Shown here: one piece after another, positions 6,328 to 12,882 of the stretch
Numbering within the stretch: the first letter of the stretch is position 1
How the letters are laid out: each line of letters starts with the position of its first letter
NCBI GenBank assembly: GCA_013329295.1
Contig: DUKP01000191.1
Span: 747 to 13,628, forward strand
Length of the DNA: 12,882 nucleotides
Source of the DNA: Candidatus Poseidoniaceae archaeon
Lineage (GTDB): Archaea > Thermoplasmatota > Poseidoniia > Poseidoniales > Poseidoniaceae
Direction of reading: 5' to 3'
Position numbers and translations under genes: made by a program
The notes under the pieces: generated by a model
Told to the model about the DNA's origin: nothing
The model's input: the letters and a program-made list of their open reading frames with translations, nothing else
Database searches by the model: none

Positions 6328-7112
6328 TGGTAGAGTTAGTACCTAACTTGCTACGTCAAGAAATGGCAAGACTTGCTGAACAAGATGCAAGAATTGATGG
6401 AAGAGGTAGATTTGAAGGCAGAGAAATAACTCTAGAAACTGATTGCTTGTACAATGCAGAAGGTTCTGCTAAAGTAACTATGGGCAAGACTGTAGTTTAC
6501 GCTGGAGTGAAATTTGAAATTAGAACTCCATGGCCTGACAGACCTGCTGAAGGATCACTAATGTGTGGGGCTGAACTACGTCCAGTAGCACATAGAAAGT
6601 ATGAGCCTGGACCGCCATCACCAGAATCAATCGAACTTGGAAGAGTTGTTGACCGTGGAATTCGTGAATCAGGTTGCATCGACATGAATAGTTTGTGCAT
6701 TATTCCGGGCGAGAAAGTTTGGGGAGTAATGATTGATATTCATGTTTTGTCTGATGGCGGAAATATTTTCGATGCTTGTGGACTTGCTGCGATTGCAGCT
6801 CTCAGAACTGCAGTAGTTCCAGCAGAACGATTTGATGTTGGTGAAGACTACACTCTTTCAGTTAATGGAACTCCTATTATGGCATCATTTACTAGAGTTG
6901 GTGGAAGATATGTTTACGACCCTTGTGAAGAGGAAGAATTGGGTGGAGATGAGCGAATTCATATCACAATTGGTGATGAAGGACATCTTCACTCACTACA
7001 AAAGGGGTTAAGAGGGGTATTCACGCCGCAAGAATTCGCAGAGATATTCGAGGTAGCCCAAGAAAAGTGTGTTGAACTAAGAAAAATCGTTGCAAAAAAG
7101 GAGGCGAACTGA
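6327..7112 (+). CDS. rrp42: Exosome structural subunit Rrp42
   Basis: Rrp42 is the second RNase PH-fold subunit; it alternates with Rrp41 in the hexameric ring, lacks the catalytic acids itself and helps bind substrate. The 261-residue length is usual. Family features are ARIDGRGRFEGRE (21-33), the GSAKVTMGKTVVYAGVKFE block (46-64), the CGAELRPVAHRKYEPGPP segment (80-97) and IPGEKVWGVMIDIHVLSDGG (126-145), which is characteristic of Rrp42. The AED..G.AD catalytic motif of Rrp41 is not present, as expected. The ATG overlaps the rrp41 stop by one base and follows the best ribosome binding site in the window. The gene ends in TGA directly abutting the TTG start of rpl37ae. Confidence 0.97.
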   Translation: MVELVPNLLRQEMARLAEQDARIDGRGRFEGREITLETDCLYNAEGSAKVTMGKTVVYAGVKFEIRTPWPDRPAEGSLMCGAELRPVAHRKYEPGPPSPESIELGRVVDRGIRESGCIDMNSLCIIPGEKVWGVMIDIHVLSDGGNIFDACGLAAIAALRTAVVPAERFDVGEDYTLSVNGTPIMASFTRVGGRYVYDPCEEEELGGDERIHITIGDEGHLHSLQKGLRGVFTPQEFAEIFEVAQEKCVELRKIVAKKEAN

Positions 7113-7463
7113 TTGGCAAAGAGAACCCAAAAAGCAGGAGCAACCGCTAGATTCGGTGCAAGATATGGTGTTTCAGTAAGAAGAAACTCTGCATCTGCTA
7201 TGGCAAAGAAAAGTAAGAAATATACTTGTCCGGTTTGCCAATATCAAAAAGTTTCTAGGAAGTCTGTAGGGATTTGGCACTGCAGCAAGTGTGACTACAC
7301 TTTTGCAGGCGGAGCTTGGGAGCCTTTCACTAGAGCATCTGACGCTAATAGCAAAATTATGCGAAGATCTGTTGAAGGAGCAACAACTGCTGACATTGCA
7401 TTTATCGCCCAACAAGCAGCCATAGACTACGAGAGAAGTTTGGCAGAGTCTGAAGAAGAGTGA
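7113..7463 (+). CDS. rpl37ae: Large subunit ribosomal protein L37Ae (eL43)
   Basis: This zinc-ribbon protein of the archaeal/eukaryotic large ribosomal subunit binds 23S rRNA. The basic N-terminus with RFGARYGVSVRR (13-24) and the ribbon CPVC...CSKC (C39, C42, C57, C60) followed by TFAGGAWEP (63-71) are diagnostic. Only the TTG at 7113 gives the complete N-terminus; it is preceded by AAGGAGG (7098-7104) at eight bases from GGAGG, and immediately follows the rrp42 stop. At 116 residues it is longer than the roughly 90 I expect for the family; the extra C-terminal segment (about 88-116) is predicted helical and ends acidic (ESEEE), unusual for a ribosomal protein. In many archaea rpoP follows this gene; here pcc1 does. 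Confidence 0.95.
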   Translation: MAKRTQKAGATARFGARYGVSVRRNSASAMAKKSKKYTCPVCQYQKVSRKSVGIWHCSKCDYTFAGGAWEPFTRASDANSKIMRRSVEGATTADIAFIAQQAAIDYERSLAESEEE

Positions 7464-7470
7464 TTGTTCA

Positions 7471-7475
7471 GAGGG
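7471..7475 (+). promoter_or_regulatory. Shine-Dalgarno that decides the pcc1 start
   Basis: GAGGG lies six bases before ATG 7482. A TTG at 7464, which would add six residues, lies before this site and so is disfavoured. Confidence 0.6.
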
Positions 7476-7481
7476 ACCACA

Positions 7482-7727
7482 ATGTCCACTGAATGGAAAT
7501 TAATACTCGAAGTTGAATCGAGTAGTAAGCAGAATACTGACTCACTTGCTGCAGCTTTAATTACCGATTGTGATGTAAATCATAACGGAGATTCTTTCTC
7601 AATTGAGATTCTTGAAAGCAAGGCTAAGGATTTACGAGCCATGTGGAATACTAGAGTTCGTGGATTAATCGCTGTTGATTCTCTTGTCAACATGATTGAT
7701 AATTTGATTCCAAGCGAGGATTCATGA
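7482..7727 (+). CDS. pcc1: KEOPS complex subunit Pcc1
   Basis: Pcc1 is the small dimerising subunit of KEOPS, which with Kae1, Bud32 and Cgi121 installs t6A at position 37 of ANN-decoding tRNAs. The 81-residue length and pattern fit: an N-terminal strand (EWKLILEVES), a helix (about 17-27), a strand (SFSIEILESKAKDL), and the hallmark C-terminal helix with RAMWNTRVRGLIAVDSLVNMI (52-72), which matches the RxxxNsxlR pattern of the family except that Trp replaces the usual small or hydrophobic residue before Asn. Position between L37Ae and prefoldin beta is where Pcc1 sits in many archaeal exosome operons, which strengthens the call considerably, since the family is short and poorly conserved. 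The start is ATG 7482 on ribosome-binding-site grounds. Confidence 0.83.
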   Translation: MSTEWKLILEVESSSKQNTDSLAAALITDCDVNHNGDSFSIEILESKAKDLRAMWNTRVRGLIAVDSLVNMIDNLIPSEDS

Positions 7728-7759
7728 ACCAGTAATGATTGAATTGAAATGGTGAGAGC

Positions 7760-8074
7760 ATGAGTGAAATGGAGCAATTTCAAATCGTTGTATCTGAGAT
7801 ACAATCAGTACGCCAACAAATGGCAAGTTTAAACGCTCAGATTATCGAACTAAAAGCAACTTCAGATGCAGTATCAAACCAACCTGAGGACTTAGCACTT
7901 CACCAACAACTCGGTGGTGTTTTAATAGAAGTAGCAGATAGAAAATCGTTAGTAGAAGTTCTTGATAACGATGTCAAAACATTATCTGAACACCTTACAC
8001 GATTACAATCTCGTGAAACAGACCTAATGAATTCATATGAAGAACTAAAAAAGGTTCTAGAGGGATCTAATTGA
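7760..8074 (+). CDS. pfdB: Prefoldin subunit beta
   Basis: Prefoldin beta joins two alpha subunits and three further beta subunits into the jellyfish-shaped hexamer that passes unfolded proteins to the thermosome. The 104-residue protein has the expected plan: an N-terminal coiled-coil helix (about 1-40), a central beta-hairpin region with ALHQQLGGVLIEV (46-58), equivalent to the conserved sVGxlLv motif, and a C-terminal coiled-coil helix (about 62-101). It is slightly shorter than most family members. GGTGA (7751-7755) lies four bases before the ATG. The stop overlaps the TTG start of the DHH gene by four bases (TTGA). Alpha-type prefoldins have longer hairpin regions and are usually placed elsewhere, so beta is preferred. 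Confidence 0.87.
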   Translation: MSEMEQFQIVVSEIQSVRQQMASLNAQIIELKATSDAVSNQPEDLALHQQLGGVLIEVADRKSLVEVLDNDVKTLSEHLTRLQSRETDLMNSYEELKKVLEGSN

Positions 8075-9075
8075 GTGAAATATCTAACTCTGATAGTGAC
8101 AATTTAGTTGCTTTACACGATTGGATAAACAATGCTTGCTCAAATGGTGCTGTACCTGTTGTAACAGGTCTAAATGGAGACATGGATACTGTTGGTTCGG
8201 CAATTTCACTTGCTGCCTCAAATGCTAATATGATGGCTTGTGGACTTCATCTTGGACGGGTGTCTAAGCGCGTCTGTGGAGAATTATCAGCTCCATTTAG
8301 AAAGATAAGTAACTTTGCTGATTTCCCAAAAAATCTTGGTGGCATAATTTTTGTTGATGCAGCATCACCAAGCCAAATAGGGATTGAACTACCAGAAAAT
8401 ATTCCAAAATGTATTATTGATCACCATGTATCTAATGAATGGGACATTGGTGATTCTGACCTACTAGTGAAAATGCCAGTTTCTGCTACTACTGAAATTG
8501 TTGCTAAATATCTTAATGCACATTCACCAGAAACACTCACAGAATCTGTAAGAAAACTATTGCTTGCTGGCCTTCTAACTGATAGTGGTAGATTCAAACA
8601 CAACCAAAAAGAATCTTTCAATACTGCAGATTTAATTTTGAATGGCTCAAATATAGATTATGCGAGATTTGTTGAGTGGTTAGAATCTAATGAGATTAAT
8701 TCAAGTGAAAGAGGTAGTTTACTTCGAGGTCTTCAAAGAGCAAAAGCGACCGAATCTGGTGATTGGTCAATTGTTCACTCGTATTGTGGGACTTTGGAAG
8801 GACGATTAGCTAGTTTACTACTTGGTATCGGCCATGATATTTCTCTTGTCAGTAGAAATCGAGATGGAGAAACTAGATTAACTGCACGTGCAACTAAAGA
8901 TGCAACTTCTCAAGGATTATCTCTAGCCAAAATTATGACTTCAGTTGCCCAACAAATTGGAGGAGAAGGTGGCGGTCACGATGGTGCAGCAGGATGGAGT
9001 GGTAATGTCGATAGAATTACTGCGGAGAGTTCATTTATCTCCCACGTTGCAAAAATTTCACGGAGTGTTGAGTAG
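8071..9075 (+). CDS. DHH/DHHA1-family phosphoesterase
   Basis: DHH/DHHA1 proteins are manganese-dependent phosphoesterases that include NrnA nanoRNases, cyclic di-AMP and pAp phosphatases, RecJ and exopolyphosphatases. The 334-residue protein has the small two-domain form: motif I GDMDTVGSA (36-44), motif II FVDAASPSQIG (94-104), motif III DHH (117-119), motif IV GLLTDSGRF (167-175), then the C-terminal DHHA1 domain with GGEGGGHDGAAG (297-308). The metal-ligand His that usually opens motif I (HxxPDxD) is not seen; Gly is at the aligned place. The start is TTG 8071, with GAGGG (8060-8064) six bases upstream and four-base overlap with pfdB. Location at the end of the exosome operon suggests an RNA substrate, such as short oligoribonucleotides, but sequence alone does not fix the specificity. 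Confidence 0.9.
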   Translation: MSEISNSDSDNLVALHDWINNACSNGAVPVVTGLNGDMDTVGSAISLAASNANMMACGLHLGRVSKRVCGELSAPFRKISNFADFPKNLGGIIFVDAASPSQIGIELPENIPKCIIDHHVSNEWDIGDSDLLVKMPVSATTEIVAKYLNAHSPETLTESVRKLLLAGLLTDSGRFKHNQKESFNTADLILNGSNIDYARFVEWLESNEINSSERGSLLRGLQRAKATESGDWSIVHSYCGTLEGRLASLLLGIGHDISLVSRNRDGETRLTARATKDATSQGLSLAKIMTSVAQQIGGEGGGHDGAAGWSGNVDRITAESSFISHVAKISRSVE

Positions 9076-9077
9076 TA

Positions 9078-10142
9078 ATGTCTGAAATTGAAGTGCCTAA
9101 TTCTCCAGGTAAGTTTGTTTCAAAATGGCGAACTGATGGACCTGTAGACAATATCACATTAGGTAATTGGAAGGACGAAATGGAAATAGAATCATGGCTG
9201 ATGATTGCTGAGGCAGCACTTTTTCTTGATGCTGCTGAATTATTCGAACAGGTAAAGGAGAACCTATCAACTGCTGAATTAGCAACTATTGGTTTAGTAA
9301 GACGTAGAATGCTTGGCGATAACAAGTTAGAGCAAGCGATTAATGAGGCTATTGAAATTGCCAAAAATCCTGAAACACGTGATTTGAAGTTAGAGGGGCG
9401 TCTAAGAATGGAAAGAGGCTTAACTAGATTTGAAAGTGGAGATATTGAGGGTGCAAAAGAAGATTTGGAATGGGCTGAATTAAGATTGAAGTCAGTTGCT
9501 AAAGCAAGTCGTGATCATGATTTGTCATTGCTCAATAGGGCTGCATTATTGATGGCAACGAACGCACCACTAATGGCACTAAATGTATACTCTGAGATTA
9601 CAAGAGATAGTGACCATGCTCATGAGACAATTGCTATATCGAGATTAGGGGCTTCGCGCATTAGAGCTTCATTAGGGCACATGTTTGATGCTACACGTCA
9701 TGCTTGGAACGCACATGCACATGCAATCAAAGCGTATCAAACCAATATGGCAATTGAAGCAGGAACACTATTCATAGAATTATCATTATCAAATATTTCT
9801 AAAGATGCTGAAAGAATGCAATTTCAAGTTGACAATGCTAAGCCTAGAAAGGTCGAAGACCCTGAACCAGCCCTTTTAGTGAACCCGTTAGATATCAATG
9901 GAGTATTTGATTGGTGTTTCAACAATTTGCCAAAATCAAACATTGGCGAGCATAGACCAGATCTTAGAGCAATGGTTAGCATCGCTAAAAATCTCGATAA
10001 ATTGGATTATTTCAAAGATTTATTCAGCGAACCTGATGAAGTTGAAGACGCGACACTTGCTGCAATGATACAAGTATGCATTGACGATGAAGAACATGCG
10101 AAAATTTGGGGCGAAAGATTATCTGTCTTGACACTTATTTGA
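9078..10142 (+). CDS. Alpha-helical repeat (TPR-like) protein, hypothetical
   Basis: The 354-residue product is not recognised. Its sequence is largely helical, with repeated Ala/Leu/Glu-rich helix pairs spaced like TPR-type repeats: about 36-63, 66-96, 104-138 ([20 protein letters not shown] looks most like a TPR unit), 147-176, 183-220 and 225-250. The C-terminal third (about 265-354) is a separate, acidic helical segment. There is no signal peptide or membrane segment, so it is probably a cytoplasmic scaffold. The ATG at 9078 follows the DHH stop by two bases, which implies coexpression with the exosome block and makes it a candidate adaptor for one of these enzymes. Its 3' end overlaps the convergent Nudix gene by eight bases. 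Function is unknown and TPR assignment is tentative. Confidence 0.75.
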   Translation: MSEIEVPNSPGKFVSKWRTDGPVDNITLGNWKDEMEIESWLMIAEAALFLDAAELFEQVKENLSTAELATIGLVRRRMLGDNKLEQAINEAIEIAKNPETRDLKLEGRLRMERGLTRFESGDIEGAKEDLEWAELRLKSVAKASRDHDLSLLNRAALLMATNAPLMALNVYSEITRDSDHAHETIAISRLGASRIRASLGHMFDATRHAWNAHAHAIKAYQTNMAIEAGTLFIELSLSNISKDAERMQFQVDNAKPRKVEDPEPALLVNPLDINGVFDWCFNNLPKSNIGEHRPDLRAMVSIAKNLDKLDYFKDLFSEPDEVEDATLAAMIQVCIDDEEHAKIWGERLSVLTLI

Positions 10143-10533
10143 GTGATAATTTCCAATTATCTAAATCAAGGAATTCTTGTTCAGTCCACATAATCACAGG
10201 TGGTACTTCATTCCACCATGCAATCTCATCTACTTTATCGTCACTAATATGCCAACTTTGGTCTGAAGGAGATAAGTCAGTAACTACATGAGCCACCCAT
10301 CCTTCAGGATAATATTGCTTATTCCACTCTCTAATTGTTACATGGAGACCGGTTTCTTCTTTTACCTCTCTAATTAATGCCTGCTCGGGAGATTCTCCAT
10401 CATTGAGATGGCCTCCTGGAATTTCCCAGCCACGTTCGGGGTGTTTGACAAACACAACATGCCCACCAGATTGCATCGACAAATTATCCTCTAAGGTCGA
10501 GGTAATCCAAGCAAGAACAAATTTTGGAAGCAT
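10135..10533 (-). CDS. Nudix hydrolase
   Basis: Nudix enzymes cleave nucleoside diphosphates linked to another moiety, using divalent metals. The 132-residue protein carries an intact Nudix box at residues 41-63: G41, E47, R55, E56, E59, E60, G62 and L63 all fit Gx5Ex7REUxEExGU. The preceding [11 protein letters not shown] (31-41) resembles MutT-type and related sanitising pyrophosphatases. It does not look like type 1 IPP isomerase, which has a different motif and a required cysteine. The substrate cannot be told. The start ATG at 10533 lies one base after the stop of the upstream TPR gene; a longer frame open to 10611 would overlap that gene and is rejected. It is the last gene of the minus-strand trio and converges on the orphan repeat protein with an eight-base overlap. 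Confidence 0.94.
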   Translation of the reverse strand: MLPKFVLAWITSTLEDNLSMQSGGHVVFVKHPERGWEIPGGHLNDGESPEQALIREVKEETGLHVTIREWNKQYYPEGWVAHVVTDLSPSDQSWHISDDKVDEIAWWNEVPPVIMWTEQEFLDLDNWKLSLK

Positions 10534-10534
10534 T

Positions 10535-11536
10535 TCAATCAAGACCCAAACGTGCTTGTTCCATATACTGTTCAGCCCAATTTTCACCTTGGGCAACAAG
10601 TCTTCTAGCAACGAAAAATGCTTCAGAAAAATCTTTTTGACCTAGTAAACGAATCAATTTTTGTTCATCATTATTTACTACTGAAACTTCCTCTTCTAAA
10701 TCTTCCAATTTTTCTTCTATTGTTGAAACACGGCTTGCCAATGCCACCATTTGGTCGAGGAATTCTTCACGCTTAGAAACTGGTGGCCGTGTCCAAATTT
10801 TTTCATCATCGCCATCCATTCTAGCTGTCAATCGACTCATGTATTCATCTCTGACATTACTATGAGAACGCAATGTTTGCACATGGTCATAACATATCCA
10901 TGCTTCTTCTGTTTTATTCAAGCGCTCATATAATCGCCCCAATTCTAACCACAATTCATGATTCTGCGGCCTGTGTGCTAACAAGTTTCTAGCTAATTCA
11001 ATGAACAAATCTATTTGTCCAGAATCTCTAATCCTCTCTATCCTTCTGCCAAAAATGATGTTTGCTCTTTGGTCTCTAAAATCAAGTCTTTTACAACGTT
11101 CAACAAATCCACTAAGATTTTCTAACGATTCATTTGGTGAATTAATTTGCTGCCACCATACATCAGGATCAAGAGGGTCTCTAGCAAATGCTGCTTCCAA
11201 TAATTCAAGTCCAAGTTTTAGAAAATCAATATCTTTTAACTGCTCAATTTGTTCAGGATCTCTACCTAAAATTGAAAACAAGTCCTCCAATACTGCACTC
11301 AAACCTTCTCCATCACCAATTATTACCTTGATGTCAGCTAAACATCGCCAATTATTTTCATCGGTAAAATCATGTAAAATTGCTTGCCTAGCACTCTGTT
11401 CTGCCCAACCAATATTATCATTAAACCTACTTTCATCCATTGTTGCTAATTTGGCAAATTTTTTGGCTTGGGAGCGATAACGATTACCAAGATTTCTTCT
11501 TGGATGTTGTAAGAGGTCCTTACTGTCCTCTAGCAA
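10535..11536 (-). CDS. TPR and coiled-coil protein, hypothetical
   Basis: This 333-residue protein is helical throughout. One convincing TPR-type pair is at about 191-223 ([20 protein letters not shown] followed by AWICYDHVQ), with weaker repeats at about 42-90 and 108-130. A linker with [11 protein letters not shown] leads into a heptad-patterned coiled coil at about 259-288 ([20 protein letters not shown]), followed by a last helix pair (291-333). No signal peptide, membrane segment or catalytic motif is seen; a cytoplasmic scaffold is likely. The start is TTG 11536, supported by GAGGTG five bases upstream. It is nine bases after the UbiD gene and one base before the Nudix gene, so the three are probably made together. 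It is not obviously homologous to the repeat protein at 9078-10142. Confidence 0.8.
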   Translation of the reverse strand: MLEDSKDLLQHPRRNLGNRYRSQAKKFAKLATMDESRFNDNIGWAEQSARQAILHDFTDENNWRCLADIKVIIGDGEGLSAVLEDLFSILGRDPEQIEQLKDIDFLKLGLELLEAAFARDPLDPDVWWQQINSPNESLENLSGFVERCKRLDFRDQRANIIFGRRIERIRDSGQIDLFIELARNLLAHRPQNHELWLELGRLYERLNKTEEAWICYDHVQTLRSHSNVRDEYMSRLTARMDGDDEKIWTRPPVSKREEFLDQMVALASRVSTIEEKLEDLEEEVSVVNNDEQKLIRLLGQKDFSEAFFVARRLVAQGENWAEQYMEQARLGLD

Positions 11537-11541
11537 ATAAA

Positions 11542-11547
11542 CACCTC
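11542..11547 (-). promoter_or_regulatory. Shine-Dalgarno for the TTG-started TPR gene
   Basis: GAGGTG on the minus strand lies five bases before TTG 11536 and overlaps the TGA stop of the UbiD gene (11546-11548), which fits translational coupling and supports the non-ATG start. Confidence 0.65.
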
Positions 11548-12817
11548 ACTGAACAGACATAAAGCCAGATTTATCTACGCCAAAAGCAATTGTCGCATCA
11601 AAACCAACCTTTGAGGTAGTACCATCATCATTTCTCGATGGGTCTAATGAACTCCCTTTTTGATTTGACAGGATTATAGTATCCTTATCTGGTTGCCATC
11701 TTGTAACCATAGCCCACTCTACTCTAACTGGATCTCCAATGTCAATATCTTCGTCAACAACTGTTACCATTTTCATACTTCTATGTCCAGCAAGTGCAGC
11801 CTCAATTGCTTTAATTCCGTCATCAGCGTTTTTCTTGCGAATTTTAACAACTGCTGCCAACCAACCACAACCACCTTCTGTCATGTGAACATCTAAACAC
11901 TCACAAACTTTTGAAACCGCATCCTTAATTGTTGGAGAACGAGGCAAACCCATTAGGGTCTTATGCTCTGCTTCACCAGGAATAAGTGCGTGAAAAATTG
12001 GATCGTTTCGATGAACTAATCCATCGAATTCAATAACTGGTTCTTGACGAACATCGTCGATTGTACCTGTAATGTCTACATACGGACCTTCATCGTCATT
12101 TTCTAGTGTGATTTTACCCCAAAAGACATATTCTGAGGACGCTGGAACTTCTACACCATTTGGCATCTTAGTTAATCGAAGTGGCTTTTTATACAACTTT
12201 TCATGAAGTGCAGCAGCGATGGTTAACTCGTCAATATTTTCATCAAATGACATTGCAGCTGCTAACAAAACCACGGGGTCTGGGGCATTAACTACGGCAA
12301 CATCTACCGTGTCTCCATTTGCTCTAGCAGTTGTCATCATAGTTCGTAAATGACGAGGTACTAAACGAACTACTGTATGATTTTTGTCACGAAGGAATTG
12401 CCGATGAAAAGACATGTTTCTAATTCCATTGTACTGAGCAATAATTACGCTAGCAGAAGAATATCTTCCACGATCTTGAGGCCAATGGTGAGGAATGGGG
12501 ATAGCTTCTAAATTGACTGTAGATTGAATATTCTCAAAGCATTCTGCATTTGATGAATCTACAATTTCAGGAGATGCTGGGTTTTTCATTGCCCAAGCGA
12601 GTGTATCAATATATTCTCCTGGACTAATTCCAATAGCAGCGCATAATCTATCTCTTGTCAACAGATTAACTGCAGCTTTGTGACCTGGAGTTTCAGTAAT
12701 ATTATCAAAAACCAATAATGGATGATTATTGTCTTTGGAGTACTCCCACATACCGTGAATTAAACTAATTGGTTGGGAAATTGTTTCTGCAGCACCGAGA
12801 TGGTCTCTAAAGGCCAT
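11546..12817 (-). CDS. ubiD: UbiD-family decarboxylase, possibly anhydromevalonate phosphate decarboxylase
   Basis: UbiD enzymes decarboxylate unsaturated acids using prenylated FMN made by UbiX. The 423-residue length fits the family. Visible blocks are PIPHHWPQDRGRYSSASVII (107-126), the cofactor-loop region NMSFHRQFLRDKN (134-146) leading to RLVPRHL (151-157), PASSEYVFWGKI (225-236), and HRNDPIFHALIPGEAEHKTL (269-288) with MGLPRSP (289-295). The PGxxEH and MGLPR patterns are typical of archaeal members, which include the enzyme that makes isopentenyl phosphate in the modified mevalonate pathway. That role is inferred; no other mevalonate gene is in the window. In the PAxxExVxEG motif as I know it the second Glu is replaced here by Trp (W233), which could alter chemistry. 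It is first in an operon with the TPR and Nudix genes. Paired palindromes cover its start codon. Confidence 0.9.
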   Translation of the reverse strand: MAFRDHLGAAETISQPISLIHGMWEYSKDNNHPLLVFDNITETPGHKAAVNLLTRDRLCAAIGISPGEYIDTLAWAMKNPASPEIVDSSNAECFENIQSTVNLEAIPIPHHWPQDRGRYSSASVIIAQYNGIRNMSFHRQFLRDKNHTVVRLVPRHLRTMMTTARANGDTVDVAVVNAPDPVVLLAAAMSFDENIDELTIAAALHEKLYKKPLRLTKMPNGVEVPASSEYVFWGKITLENDDEGPYVDITGTIDDVRQEPVIEFDGLVHRNDPIFHALIPGEAEHKTLMGLPRSPTIKDAVSKVCECLDVHMTEGGCGWLAAVVKIRKKNADDGIKAIEAALAGHRSMKMVTVVDEDIDIGDPVRVEWAMVTRWQPDKDTIILSNQKGSSLDPSRNDDGTTSKVGFDATIAFGVDKSGFMSVQ

Positions 12818-12840
12818 ATTATGGCCAATTGAAACAATTG
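12812..12840 (-). promoter_or_regulatory. Tandem palindromes at the UbiD gene start
   Basis: GGCCAT-ATT-ATGGCC (12812-12826) is a perfect six-base inverted repeat covering the start codon. Directly adjoining it, CAATTG-AAA-CAATTG (12826-12840) is made of two palindromic hexamers. A repressor bound here would block initiation of transcription or translation of the three-gene operon. A TATA-like stretch (TTTAGTAT on the minus strand, about 12852-12859) lies upstream at a plausible distance. Confidence 0.4.
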
Positions 12841-12882
12841 CTTAACCTTTCATACTAAATTCGGCATTTTTTAAGATAAAAT

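Noticed and set aside
7113..7463. Zinc-ribbon protein as RpoP
   Set aside because: The RFGxRYG motif, the basic N-terminus and AGGAWEP identify L37Ae; RpoP is about half this length.
10135..10533. Nudix protein as type 1 isopentenyl diphosphate isomerase
   Set aside because: It is tempting because of the UbiD neighbour, but the Nudix box is of MutT type and the isomerase cysteine and flanking motifs are not seen.
10534..10611. Longer Nudix protein starting at 10611
   Set aside because: It would overlap the TPR gene by 77 bases, and the extra residues have no Nudix similarity. The ATG at 10533 follows the TPR stop by one base.
11001..11480. 159-codon open frame on the plus strand inside the TPR gene
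   Set aside because: It is the reverse of the coding TPR frame, rich in Ser and Cys, has no ribosome binding site and would disrupt the operon logic.

Overview
The window is 12.9 kb of AT-rich, gene-dense archaeal chromosome. The archaeal assignment is firm: it carries the archaeal exosome genes rrp4-rrp41-rrp42 with proteasome alpha, an SBDS/Sdo1 homologue, ribosomal protein L37Ae, the KEOPS subunit Pcc1, prefoldin beta and the diphthamide enzyme Dph6. Low GC, very short or overlapping junctions, and Shine-Dalgarno-led TTG and ATG starts would fit a marine Thermoplasmatota lineage such as Poseidoniia (Marine Group II) or Marine Group III. That lineage call is inference from general character, not from a marker gene. 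No rRNA, tRNA, mobile element, CRISPR array or stretch of more than 300 bases without a gene was found.

Layout. 1-335 (minus): the N-terminal part of a RecA-fold-like protein with a degenerate Walker A, running off the left edge. 419-661 (plus) and 658-1095 (minus): two small membrane proteins of unknown function, converging with a 4-base overlap. 1237-2586 (plus): purB, converging on dph6 (2572-3243, minus) with a 15-base overlap. 3244-3391 is a divergent control region.

3392-10142 (plus) is one long collinear block: psmA, sdo1, rrp4, rrp41, rrp42, rpl37ae, pcc1, pfdB, a DHH/DHHA1 phosphoesterase and an orphan helical-repeat protein. From rrp4 onward the junctions are 1-4 base overlaps or gaps of 2 to about 32 bases, so it reads as an operon. 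The shared theme is RNA and protein turnover plus translation: exosome core and cap, ribosome maturation, tRNA t6A modification, chaperoning and the proteasome. The usual rpoP gene between L37Ae and Pcc1 is absent. The DHH enzyme is a plausible partner that clears short oligonucleotides left by the exosome.

10135-12817 (minus) is a second, tight three-gene operon: UbiD-family decarboxylase, then a TPR/coiled-coil protein, then a Nudix hydrolase. The UbiD protein resembles the archaeal group that includes anhydromevalonate phosphate decarboxylase of the modified mevalonate pathway, so a lipid or isoprenoid role is likely. Tandem palindromes sit across its start codon.

No clearly new defence or mobile system was seen. 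The most unusual signals are the GC-rich (about 60 percent) structured start of rrp4 with an overlapping 23-codon reading frame, the DHH and orphan-repeat genes appended to the exosome operon, and the palindromes at the UbiD gene start.
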